NCBI GenBank assembly: GCA_024650095.1
Contig: JANKMV010000049.1
Span: 1 to 5,278, forward strand
Length of the DNA: 5,278 nt
Source of the DNA: Bacillota bacterium
Lineage (GTDB): Bacteria > Bacillota > Dethiobacteria > Dethiobacterales > Dethiobacteraceae
Direction: 5' to 3'
The position numbers and the translations under genes were made by a program. A model generated the notes under the pieces. It was not told where the DNA came from. It did no database searches and was given only the letters and a program-made list of their open reading frames with translations. Of this stretch, positions 1 through 4,846 are shown in pieces (the first letter of the stretch is position 1; each line of letters begins with the position of its first letter).

Positions 1-29
1 AAGCTTTTTCTAACTGAATAAGAGAAGTC

Positions 30-58
30 TTGTCCCATTGTGAATGACAATGTATAAT
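30..58 (+). promoter_or_regulatory. Predicted sigma-A-type promoter with inverted repeat in spacer
   Basis: A perfect -10 hexamer TATAAT (53-58) lies 17 bp downstream of TTGTCC (30-35), which matches the TTGACA consensus at four of six positions. The 17-bp spacer is exactly filled by the inverted repeat CATTGT-gaatg-ACAATG (36-52), a plausible operator. Transcription would begin near 65 and run through the short frame at 92 into the YbjQ and nitroreductase genes, since no terminator is visible before 1109. The hexamers and repeat are seen directly; promoter activity is inferred. Confidence 0.65.
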
Positions 59-91
59 AGAGACAGAAAATTCAAAATAGGAGGAATAATA

Positions 92-127
92 ATGGTCTAC
101 GCCCTGTTATTAAACTGGCAAGGGTAG
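92..127 (+). CDS. Possible 11-codon leader peptide or small protein
   Basis: ATG at 92 opens an 11-residue frame, MVYALLLNWQG, ending in TAG. It is preceded by TAGGAGG (78-84) with a 7-nt gap, the strongest Shine-Dalgarno in the window, and sits about 27 nt after the predicted transcription start of the promoter at 30-58. The peptide is hydrophobic, with three consecutive leucines (CTG TTA TTA) and one tryptophan. No attenuator-like hairpin is evident between its stop and the YbjQ gene 97 nt downstream, so a classical attenuation role is not supported. It may be a translated leader, a tiny membrane peptide or a remnant of a decayed gene. I do not recognise the peptide; the case rests only on the ribosome-binding site and promoter position. 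Confidence 0.35.
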   Translation: MVYALLLNWQG

Positions 128-210
128 CAGACTAAGCAACAGTAATGTTAGAGTATGTCCATTAATACAATAGAGCAAGAGTAGGATAAAAATAAAAACA
201 GGCGGATATT

Positions 211-217
211 GGGAGGG
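211..217 (+). promoter_or_regulatory. Ribosome-binding site fixing the YbjQ start
   Basis: GGGAGGG lies 6 nt upstream of the ATG at 224. The longer frame from TTG at 209 would place this motif inside the coding sequence, so the site argues for the ATG. Confidence 0.7.
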
Positions 218-223
218 ATTTGC

Positions 224-550
224 ATGTTGGTGACAACAACACATACTGTAGAGGGTAAAAAAATTATTGAATATAGGGGAATTGTGTTCGGTGAAGTCAT
301 TTCAGGAGTAGATTTTGTCAAAGATTTTTCTGCTGGGTTACGGAATTTTTTTGGTGGTCGTTCGGGTGCTTACGAAGGGGAGTTAATTGAGGCACGGGAA
401 ATGGCCATTGAAGAAATGGTGAAACGTGCTACGGTAGTAGGTGCTAACGCTGTGGTCGGTATTGATATAGACTATGAAGTATTAGGCCAGGGTGGCAATA
501 TGTTAATGGTGACAGCGTCTGGGACTGCTGTTATTCTAGAAAAAAACTAA
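224..550 (+). CDS. YbjQ/UPF0145 family protein
   Basis: This 108-residue protein belongs to the YbjQ (UPF0145) family, small cytoplasmic proteins sometimes described as putative heavy-metal-binding; their biochemical role is not settled. Seen in sequence: the family opening [17 protein letters not shown], then [10 protein letters not shown] (residues 19-28), a central helix rich in acidic residues ([14 protein letters not shown], about 56-69), the signature [13 protein letters not shown] (73-85) and a C-terminal strand, [13 protein letters not shown]. Length matches the family. The ATG at 224 is preferred over an in-frame TTG at 209 because the GGGAGGG ribosome-binding site falls between them and the family normally starts at this motif. 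It is the first full-length gene after the promoter at 30-58 and is probably cotranscribed with the nitroreductase 45 nt downstream. The family call is firm; any metal-related role is not shown here. Confidence 0.93.
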   Translation: MLVTTTHTVEGKKIIEYRGIVFGEVISGVDFVKDFSAGLRNFFGGRSGAYEGELIEAREMAIEEMVKRATVVGANAVVGIDIDYEVLGQGGNMLMVTASGTAVILEKN

Positions 551-580
551 CTACAGAAGATTAGCATGATAAAAATAGAA

Positions 581-586
581 GAGGAG
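581..586 (+). promoter_or_regulatory. Ribosome-binding site favouring the TTG start of the nitroreductase
   Basis: GAGGAG lies 9 nt before TTG 596. It directly abuts ATG 587, too close to serve that codon, and lies downstream of ATG 566, which has only a weak AGAAG upstream. Confidence 0.5.
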
Positions 587-595
587 ATGACACTA

Positions 596-1096
596 TTGAA
601 TATTTTTGTTACACGACGTAGTATCAGAAAGTATACGGATCAAGCGGTTTCCGCTAGCCAGCTTGAAGAGCTGTTACGGGCAGCCATGTCTGCCCCCACA
701 GGCAAAAATGCCAGGCCATGGCAATTTGTGGTGATTCAAAAGCGTGAGGTTTTAGACGGTATTCCTGCCTTTGCTCCCAATACTGCCCCGTTAAAAGGAG
801 CTGCTGCTGCCATTGTTGTTTGCGGTGACTTATCCTTGGATCTGATTCCCGGCTTATGGGTACAGGACTGCACAGCGGCGACGGAAAATCTGCTTCTGGC
901 AGCTCACGCCATTGGTTTAGGTGCAGTTTGGCTGAATGTGTATCCTAATGAGGAAAGAGTTGAGAAGATGCGTGCTTATCTGGAGATGCCGGAACATATC
1001 ACACCTCTCTGTGTCGTGGCACTTGGCTACCCTGATGAGGAAAAAGAACTTTCCGATCGCTATGATCCAGAACGTGTCCATTACGATCACTGGTAA
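596..1096 (+). CDS. Nitroreductase family protein (FMN-dependent NAD(P)H oxidoreductase)
   Basis: A small cytoplasmic flavoenzyme of the nitroreductase superfamily, which binds FMN as a homodimer and uses NAD(P)H to reduce varied electron-poor substrates; the true substrate is unknown. From the TTG start the protein has 166 residues. Visible motifs are the N-terminal FMN-phosphate signature TRRSIRKY (6-13), the SAPTGKNARPWQF loop (32-44), the mid-helix CTAATENLLLAAHAIGLGAVW (92-112) and the C-terminal ALGYPDEEKE...RYDPERVHYDHW, seen in the roughly 170-residue clostridial and methanogen subgroup. GAGGAG at 581-586 favours TTG 596; ATG 566 or 587 would add ten or three poorly conserved residues. 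The gene follows the YbjQ gene by 45 nt without a terminator, so the two probably form one operon, closed by the hairpin at 1109-1139. Family is certain, specificity open, start uncertain. Confidence 0.94.
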   Translation: MNIFVTRRSIRKYTDQAVSASQLEELLRAAMSAPTGKNARPWQFVVIQKREVLDGIPAFAPNTAPLKGAAAAIVVCGDLSLDLIPGLWVQDCTAATENLLLAAHAIGLGAVWLNVYPNEERVEKMRAYLEMPEHITPLCVVALGYPDEEKELSDRYDPERVHYDHW

Positions 1097-1108
1097 ATAT
1101 ACGGTGGT

Positions 1109-1139
1109 AAAAAGATGTGACCGAGAGTCACATCTTTTT
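1109..1139 (+). terminator. Intrinsic terminator after the nitroreductase gene
   Basis: A perfect 13-bp stem (left arm 1109-1121, loop CGAGA 1122-1126, right arm 1127-1139) ends in TTTTT. Because the left arm begins with AAAAA, the hairpin could also terminate minus-strand transcription. It separates the YbjQ/nitroreductase unit from the GerMN gene. Confidence 0.9.
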
Positions 1140-1201
1140 ATATGGGCAAGATTAGCTATCTGCAGTACTGAAGTGCATTCCTTTCTTGCAAAACTCTAAA
1201 A

Positions 1202-1207
1202 TATAAT
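1202..1207 (+). promoter_or_regulatory. Probable -10 box for the GerMN lipoprotein gene
   Basis: TATAAT occurs 36 nt before the GTG start at 1243 and just after the upstream terminator. The best -35 at normal spacing is only TTCCTT (1178-1183), a weak match, so this promoter may be weak or activator-dependent. Confidence 0.45.
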
Positions 1208-1242
1208 TGGACATACTAATAAAAAGTGGAGGTGTTATATAC

Positions 1243-2178
1243 GTGCGAAAAATTGCGGTTCTTATCCTTCTAATGTTACTAATTGTCAGCGGATGTTCTG
1301 GGCAAAAACAAACCCCACCCACAGAACCAGAAGATGTAACAGAAACGGTGATACTGTATTACGGTGATGCAGGTAATGACAAATTAGTGACGGAGGAGCG
1401 AGAGATTACCTACACAAAAGGGGGCGATCGTTATCGTGCTACCCTAGAAGCACTAATCAGTGGTCCTGAAACAGAAGGATATACTGATAACATTCCTTCC
1501 GGGACAAGCGTCTATGGGACCATGCGTCAAGAAAAAATATTACTTGTAAACTTTACCCATCATTTTAATTCTTTTGGTGGTAGCGTAGGGGAAATCGTGG
1601 CCGTTGCGTCTGTTGTTAACACTCTCATTGAGTTTGATGATATTGAAGAAGTCAAAATCTTGGTAGCAGGCACTGAACTCATTGGCCCCAGTGGCGAACC
1701 ACGAGGGTTTATGACCCGTTTTACCACAGATGAGGGTCTCCCTGCTGTTGCGGATGAGGTTACATTATATTTTGCCAAACAAGACGCCACAGCATTGATA
1801 CCAGAAGAGCGTAGTATTACTTATTCTTCAGATTTAGATTTAGCAAAACGATTACGTTTGGTGCTTGGTGAGTTGATAGAGGGGCCGCAACAAGAAAACC
1901 TTGCACGCACCATTCCCAGGGAAGTGCGTGTACTGTCCATAGCGGTGCAGGATGGGATAGCTGTTGTTGATTTCTCCGCGGAGCTACATACGGAGCATAC
2001 GGGTGGTTCAGCAGGTGAAACGATGACGATTGCTTCCATAGTTAATACATTGACGGATTTTGACGGTGTAGATCTCGTTGCCATCACAGTGGAAGGGGAT
2101 CCATTAAATATAGAAAATGTCGTCCTTGATGCACCCATAGAGCGTCAAGATTCACTCATTGATCAACCTACCGAATAG
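1243..2178 (+). CDS. Lipoprotein with two tandem GerMN domains
   Basis: A predicted 311-residue lipoprotein. The start is GTG 1243, with GGAGG (1228-1232) 10 nt upstream; this gives a compact signal, MRKIAVLILLMLLIVSGC, with lipobox VSGC and lipidated Cys18. The upstream in-frame TTG at 1207 lacks such a site and would add 12 residues before the signal peptide. A short Pro/Glu/Thr linker precedes two homologous GerMN domains at about 36-159 and 173-298. Both show the same order: a strand like VILYYG or VTLYFA, a basic helix followed by LISGP or LIEGP, a VNF or VDF strand, a GGS-GE turn and a helix ending SVVNTL or SIVNTL. GerMN is the domain of GerM, linked to spore germination and sporulation in Bacillus, but similar lipoproteins occur outside spore loci and nothing nearby is sporulation-related. 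It acts on the outer face of the membrane and appears monocistronic. Confidence 0.92.
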   Translation: MRKIAVLILLMLLIVSGCSGQKQTPPTEPEDVTETVILYYGDAGNDKLVTEEREITYTKGGDRYRATLEALISGPETEGYTDNIPSGTSVYGTMRQEKILLVNFTHHFNSFGGSVGEIVAVASVVNTLIEFDDIEEVKILVAGTELIGPSGEPRGFMTRFTTDEGLPAVADEVTLYFAKQDATALIPEERSITYSSDLDLAKRLRLVLGELIEGPQQENLARTIPREVRVLSIAVQDGIAVVDFSAELHTEHTGGSAGETMTIASIVNTLTDFDGVDLVAITVEGDPLNIENVVLDAPIERQDSLIDQPTE

Positions 2179-2187
2179 GCTCCATTC

Positions 2188-2231
2188 AATAAAGATGAAG
2201 GCGTTAGCTCGCTTTGATCTTTATTTTTTTT
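2188..2231 (+). terminator. Intrinsic terminator after the GerMN gene
   Basis: A 16-position stem pairs 2188-2203 with 2210-2225 around loop TTAGCT, with one G-G mismatch and one G-T wobble. An eight-T run (2224-2231) begins at the base of the stem. It lies 9 nt after the stop codon. Confidence 0.88.
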
Positions 2232-2264
2232 CACCAATATGAGCGCATTTCTTGCTCCACCGAA

Positions 2265-2318
2265 ATGTAGGGAACGGTCTTGACCGTTGGCGACTCCATA
2301 AGACCGAGCGTAGGAAAT
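2265..2318. repeat. Compact palindromic intergenic element
   Basis: The stretch holds the inverted repeat AACGGTC-TT-GACCGTT (2273-2288). A second pair, CGGTCTT (2275-2281) and AAGACCG (2300-2306), overlaps it, so two mutually exclusive hairpins are possible. Short similar words, TGTAGGGAA (2266-2274) and CGTAGGAAA (2310-2318), flank it. It resembles the small palindromic repeats dispersed between genes in many bacterial genomes, but only one copy is visible here, so repeat status is inferred. Confidence 0.35.
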
Positions 2319-2330
2319 TGTTATTTATAC

Positions 2331-2359
2331 TTGACATTACTAACATTGTTTGTTATATT
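2331..2359 (+). promoter_or_regulatory. Strong sigma-A-type promoter of the flavodoxin/TetR/FMN-binding operon
   Basis: A perfect -35 TTGACA (2331-2336), a 17-bp spacer and -10 TATATT (2354-2359) lie 40 nt before the flavodoxin start. The predicted transcription start is near 2366, inside the middle operator palindrome. The overlapping palindromes suggest this otherwise strong promoter is kept repressed. Confidence 0.85.
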
Positions 2360-2388
2360 AACATTGTTAAATAAACTAACAATGTTAG
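2340..2388. promoter_or_regulatory. Three 13-bp palindromic operators at 18-bp intervals
   Basis: Three related sites occur: CTAACATTGTTTG (2340-2352), TTAACATTGTTAA (2358-2370) and CTAACAATGTTAG (2376-2388). The second and third are perfect palindromes about their central base; the first has one mismatched end pair. Start-to-start distance is exactly 18 bp both times. The sites cover the -35/-10 spacer, the end of the -10 with the transcription start, and the leader up to the ribosome-binding site. Since a TetR regulator is the second gene of the operon, autorepression is the simplest reading; binding itself is inferred. Confidence 0.75.
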
Positions 2389-2398
2389 GAGAATCGCC

Positions 2399-2884
2399 AT
2401 GAGAACGTTACTCTTGTATGCAAGTAAACATGGTTGTGTGGAAAAGTGTGCGCAGTTAATGGTAGAGCGAATTCCTCATCAAGTAAAAACTATCAACCTA
2501 GCCAAAGAGAAGGTGCTAGATTTGGCTGAGTACGATACAGTGATTATTGGGGGATCCATCCATGTGGGTAAAATTCAAAAGGAGGTTAGCCAATTTTGTG
2601 TTGAAAATGAAAAGGAGCTACATAAGAACAGGGTGGGACTTTATCTCTGTTGCGCTAATGATGAGCAAGTAGAGGCACAAATGAAAGAGGCATATCCCTC
2701 GTCTTTGCTGCAACACGCTGTGGCAGTTGAACATTTAGGGTATGCTTATTACTTTGATAGAATGAACTTTATTGAGAAAACCATAATTCGCAAAATTGCT
2801 AAAACAAGTACAACCACTGAAAAGATAGCTCTCGCCAATCTGGAACGATTTATTACGAAGCTCTATGCAAAGGAGCTGTCATGA
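2399..2884 (+). CDS. Flavodoxin-domain protein, HemG-like
   Basis: A 161-residue single-domain flavodoxin-fold protein related to the family that includes HemG, the menaquinone-dependent protoporphyrinogen oxidase. The FMN-phosphate loop is LLYASKHGCVEKCA (5-18). The second nucleotide-side segment is YDTVIIGGSIHVGKIQKEV (45-63), very like the HemG pattern VIGASI-YG. A C-terminal amphipathic stretch, FDRMNFIEKTIIRKIAK (119-135), also has a counterpart in HemG-type proteins. AGGAGA (2387-2392) lies 6 nt before the ATG and overlaps the last operator. The stop overlaps the regulator's start (ATGA). No haem biosynthesis genes are present, so a protoporphyrinogen oxidase role is not supported; a general FMN electron carrier or quinone-linked reductase is equally likely. 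Four cysteines (13, 17, 67 and the pair 84-85 counted once) might be redox-active, which is speculative. Confidence 0.88.
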   Translation: MRTLLLYASKHGCVEKCAQLMVERIPHQVKTINLAKEKVLDLAEYDTVIIGGSIHVGKIQKEVSQFCVENEKELHKNRVGLYLCCANDEQVEAQMKEAYPSSLLQHAVAVEHLGYAYYFDRMNFIEKTIIRKIAKTSTTTEKIALANLERFITKLYAKELS

Positions 2885-3504
2885 GTAATAAAGAAATACA
2901 GCGTCAACGAATGACACGATATTTTATCGATGCAGCAAAAACAATCATCCGTACTGAAGGCGCTGCTGATGTGACTGTGCGGAAAGTTGCGGAAGTGGCA
3001 GGGTACTCATATACCACCATGTATAATTACTTCGCAGATTTAAATGAATTGCTTTGGTATGTGATTGCCGACTATGTAGATGAAATGGTCACCGTTATGC
3101 GAAATACAGCAGAAGAACAAAAAAAGGCTGGTTTGGACGATGTGGCATTATGTAAGGCAACACTGACTGCATATGTCAATTTTTATCTCGATAATCCTGG
3201 TGCTTATAGATTTGGGTTCTTTGAACAGATTGGTGAACCACCGCAAGCAGTGCTTGAGAAACTACAAACTCCCGTAATGGCTAACCTGCAAGCGGATCAA
3301 TTGTTGGCATGTGTTGAAAAAGGATTGTTGGTGCAGGAAGACCTTGCCGTTATCAGTGATCTCATGACTGGTTTTGTCCATGGCTTGCTTCTATTTTACT
3401 TTTCTGAACGCCGACAACTCGGTGAAAAGCAGTTATTTGCTAAACTTGAACAAGGTGTTGATTATCTATTGAAGAGAAAAGAAGGGAAAGATGGTGACGA
3501 TTAG
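2881..3504 (+). CDS. TetR/AcrR family transcriptional regulator
   Basis: A 207-residue one-component regulator. The N-terminal DNA-binding domain is clear: an opening helix, RYFIDAAKTIIRTEGAADVTV (13-33), then the helix-turn-helix VRKVAEVAGYSYTTMYNYFADLNELLW (33-59), with the TetR-typical TMYNYF recognition helix and following NELL. The remaining 145 or so residues form the all-helical ligand-binding and dimerisation part, rich in aromatic residues (FYLDNPGAYRFGFFEQIG, about 101-118) that could line a pocket; the ligand is unknown. ATG overlaps the flavodoxin stop by 4 nt and has AGGAG (2871-2875) 5 nt upstream, so translation is likely coupled. Sitting inside an operon headed by three palindromes, it most likely represses its own operon, released by a small molecule or redox signal. 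The family is certain; targets and effector are inferred. Confidence 0.94.
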   Translation: MSNKEIQRQRMTRYFIDAAKTIIRTEGAADVTVRKVAEVAGYSYTTMYNYFADLNELLWYVIADYVDEMVTVMRNTAEEQKKAGLDDVALCKATLTAYVNFYLDNPGAYRFGFFEQIGEPPQAVLEKLQTPVMANLQADQLLACVEKGLLVQEDLAVISDLMTGFVHGLLLFYFSERRQLGEKQLFAKLEQGVDYLLKRKEGKDGDD

Positions 3505-3885
3505 ATGTTACGAAAAGGATTGATCACTCTTTTAGTTGCAGCTGTGTTATTTGGGGCAGGTATTGGTTTTTCACTATGGAAGGGCACGAATGAAATAAAG
3601 CAGATGACTGTGGGTGATGTTACGGTAGCAGATATAGCTGATGGAGTTTATCAGGGTGATACCACCGCAGGTGCCATTAAGGTTTTGCTTGAAGTCACAG
3701 TGAGAGATGCAAAAATTGTTGCCATAAATATACTTGAGCATGATAATGGACAAGGTGAAGCAGCTGAAAGTATAGTCGAGGAAATTATTGCTAAACAATC
3801 TCTACAGGTAGATACTATTTCCGGTGCAACATATAGTAGTACAGTCATTCTTAAAGCGGTGGAAGATGCACTACAGAATGGCTAA
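3505..3885 (+). CDS. Membrane-anchored FMN-binding domain protein with flavinylation motif
   Basis: A 126-residue protein with one N-terminal hydrophobic segment (about 5-25, LRKG followed by LITLLVAAVLFGAGIGF) and one FMN_bind domain facing outward. There is no lipobox cysteine, so it is probably held by an uncleaved anchor. The domain has DGVYQGDT (46-53), a strand IKVLLEVTVRDAKIVAI (58-74), NGQGEAAESIVEEIIAKQS (81-99) and DTISGATYSS (103-112). D-x-x-S-G-A-T is the signature recognised by the flavin transferase ApbE, which attaches FMN to the threonine, here Thr109; the same domain occurs in RnfG, NqrC and extracellular electron-transfer proteins. The ATG directly follows the regulator's TAG with no gap, and GGTGA (3493-3497) serves as its ribosome-binding site. 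No ApbE or transmembrane redox partner is encoded nearby. The covalent flavin is inferred from the motif. Confidence 0.92.
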   Translation: MLRKGLITLLVAAVLFGAGIGFSLWKGTNEIKQMTVGDVTVADIADGVYQGDTTAGAIKVLLEVTVRDAKIVAINILEHDNGQGEAAESIVEEIIAKQSLQVDTISGATYSSTVILKAVEDALQNG

Positions 3886-3966
3886 ATGTAAAGTCACAGA
3901 CATGTAGGGGACAAAACAGGGTCTACTTTCTTGTCTGCTAGCAATTATATCGCTTAAACCAATAGC

Positions 3967-3992
3967 AAAGCGCGCCGTTCAGGCGCGCTTTT
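3967..3992. terminator. Shared bidirectional terminator between convergent operons
   Basis: A perfect 10-bp stem, AAAGCGCGCC (3967-3976) with GGCGCGCTTT (3982-3991) around loop GTTCA, ends in TTTT on the plus strand and in TTT on the minus strand. It lies 81 nt after the FMN-binding gene and 4 nt after the DUF4097 stop on the other strand, so it can serve both units. Confidence 0.85.
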
Positions 3993-3995
3993 GAT

Positions 3996-4844
3996 TTATT
4001 GTTTTTTAATATCTATGCCACCAGAGACAGAGCGAACGTCGATGGAATGTTCATTGCTGCCGACGATGCCAGCAAAATCACGGCTAGAAGACGAATTGAT
4101 GGTGATGGGAAATTCACTATTTACTTTTCCGGATACGGATTGCAGGCGAACTTCGAACTGGGCTGTTGCGGGAAGAGAAAGCTCTGTGCGCCCAGACGTG
4201 GTATTAAATTCAATATCATGTGCGTATTCCCTATACTCGACGGTTAAGTCGCCGGATACTGAATTGGCACTGATCATGCCACTAAAGTCGTCAATATTCA
4301 TATTACCAGATGTGGTCTTTATTACTAATTGTTCAGCCTCGACAGCATCGCTTTCTATATCCCCAGAAACAGAATTGAATTCAAGTTGTTTAAGGGTTAA
4401 TTCAGCAATATCCAGTTCCCCAGAGACGGTATCTACGCGAATGCTTTCTGCATATGTTTTGGGAGTGTATATGTCAAGAGTAAGTCGAATCCTTGCGTTT
4501 ATATTCAAGCCTGTTCGTGGTCGAACCTCGATCTTGAGGCGGCTTCCGTTTTGATGGGCAAATTCGTCCGGGAGTATATCCTTCGTTACTTCGCCATAAA
4601 GATGAACTTTCACCACGGAATCGTCCACTGGGATAATATTTACATCTGTACTGATGGTGTTAATTTCAATCTCTTTAATTTCAGCAGCGGTAAATTCAAA
4701 CGTTTCATCTATATCTTCTAAACCGATGCTGAATCCAGCATCACCGAGGGGTAATATTCTGCCACCCAAGGCACTTGCTAAGCCAAACGATGCCAACATC
4801 ACGACGATGAGCACTAAGACAAGGTTTCTGATATTAATTTTCAT
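3996..4844 (-). CDS. DUF4097 family beta-repeat protein (putative envelope protein)
   Basis: A 282-residue protein with one N-terminal hydrophobic segment (about 7-27) and a long extracytoplasmic beta-rich body of the DUF4097 family, sometimes labelled putative adhesin. The body shows a recurring S/T-V/T-S-G turn at residues 139, 158, 177, 195, 215, 236 and 272, at steps of 18 to 21 residues and one double step of 36, as expected for a stacked beta-solenoid; an earlier degenerate turn is TIST (63-66). Examples are TVSGELDI, SVSGDIES, TTSGNMNI and SVSGDLTV. ATG 4844 is preceded on its strand by AAGGGGG with 7 nt spacing, inside the end of the upstream gene, whose stop is 2 nt away, so the two are translationally coupled. 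Related proteins sit with DUF1700 partners and PadR-type or envelope-stress regulators. Its molecular job is unknown; adhesion is only the family label. Confidence 0.9.
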   Translation of the reverse strand: MKINIRNLVLVLIVVMLASFGLASALGGRILPLGDAGFSIGLEDIDETFEFTAAEIKEIEINTISTDVNIIPVDDSVVKVHLYGEVTKDILPDEFAHQNGSRLKIEVRPRTGLNINARIRLTLDIYTPKTYAESIRVDTVSGELDIAELTLKQLEFNSVSGDIESDAVEAEQLVIKTTSGNMNIDDFSGMISANSVSGDLTVEYREYAHDIEFNTTSGRTELSLPATAQFEVRLQSVSGKVNSEFPITINSSSSRDFAGIVGSNEHSIDVRSVSGGIDIKKQ

Positions 4845-4846
4845 GA

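Noticed and set aside
936..1199. 87-residue plus-strand frame overlapping the nitroreductase 3' end
   Set aside because: It is out of frame with a well-supported gene, runs straight through the perfect terminator at 1109-1139 and has no family features.
1560..2138. Two minus-strand open frames (1560-1790 and 1821-2138) inside the GerMN gene
   Set aside because: Both are antisense to the two homologous GerMN domains and look alike only because the domains are duplicated; no ribosome-binding sites or recognisable domains.
2359..2387. RNA hairpin from pairing of the second and third palindromes as a riboregulator
   Set aside because: The 11-nt cores are exact reverse complements, but the predicted transcription start near 2366 lies inside the left arm, so the RNA stem would be incomplete. 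Operator DNA explains the symmetry better.
2399..2884. Naming the flavodoxin gene hemG
   Set aside because: Family motifs fit HemG-type proteins, but there are no haem-pathway neighbours and many related flavodoxins have other roles, so a symbol would overstate the evidence.
3897..3937. CAGACA...TGTCTG inverted repeat after the FMN-binding gene as a terminator
   Set aside because: Arms of six pairs around a 29-base gap with only a four-pair inner stem and no T-run; the GC-rich hairpin at 3967-3991 is the convincing terminator.
3991..4554. 187-residue plus-strand open frame opposite the DUF4097 gene
   Set aside because: It lies antisense to a gene with a clear signal anchor, repeats and ribosome-binding site. 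Its Ser/Pro/Glu-rich translation mirrors the repeated SVSG codons, and the shared terminator hairpin sits at its start.
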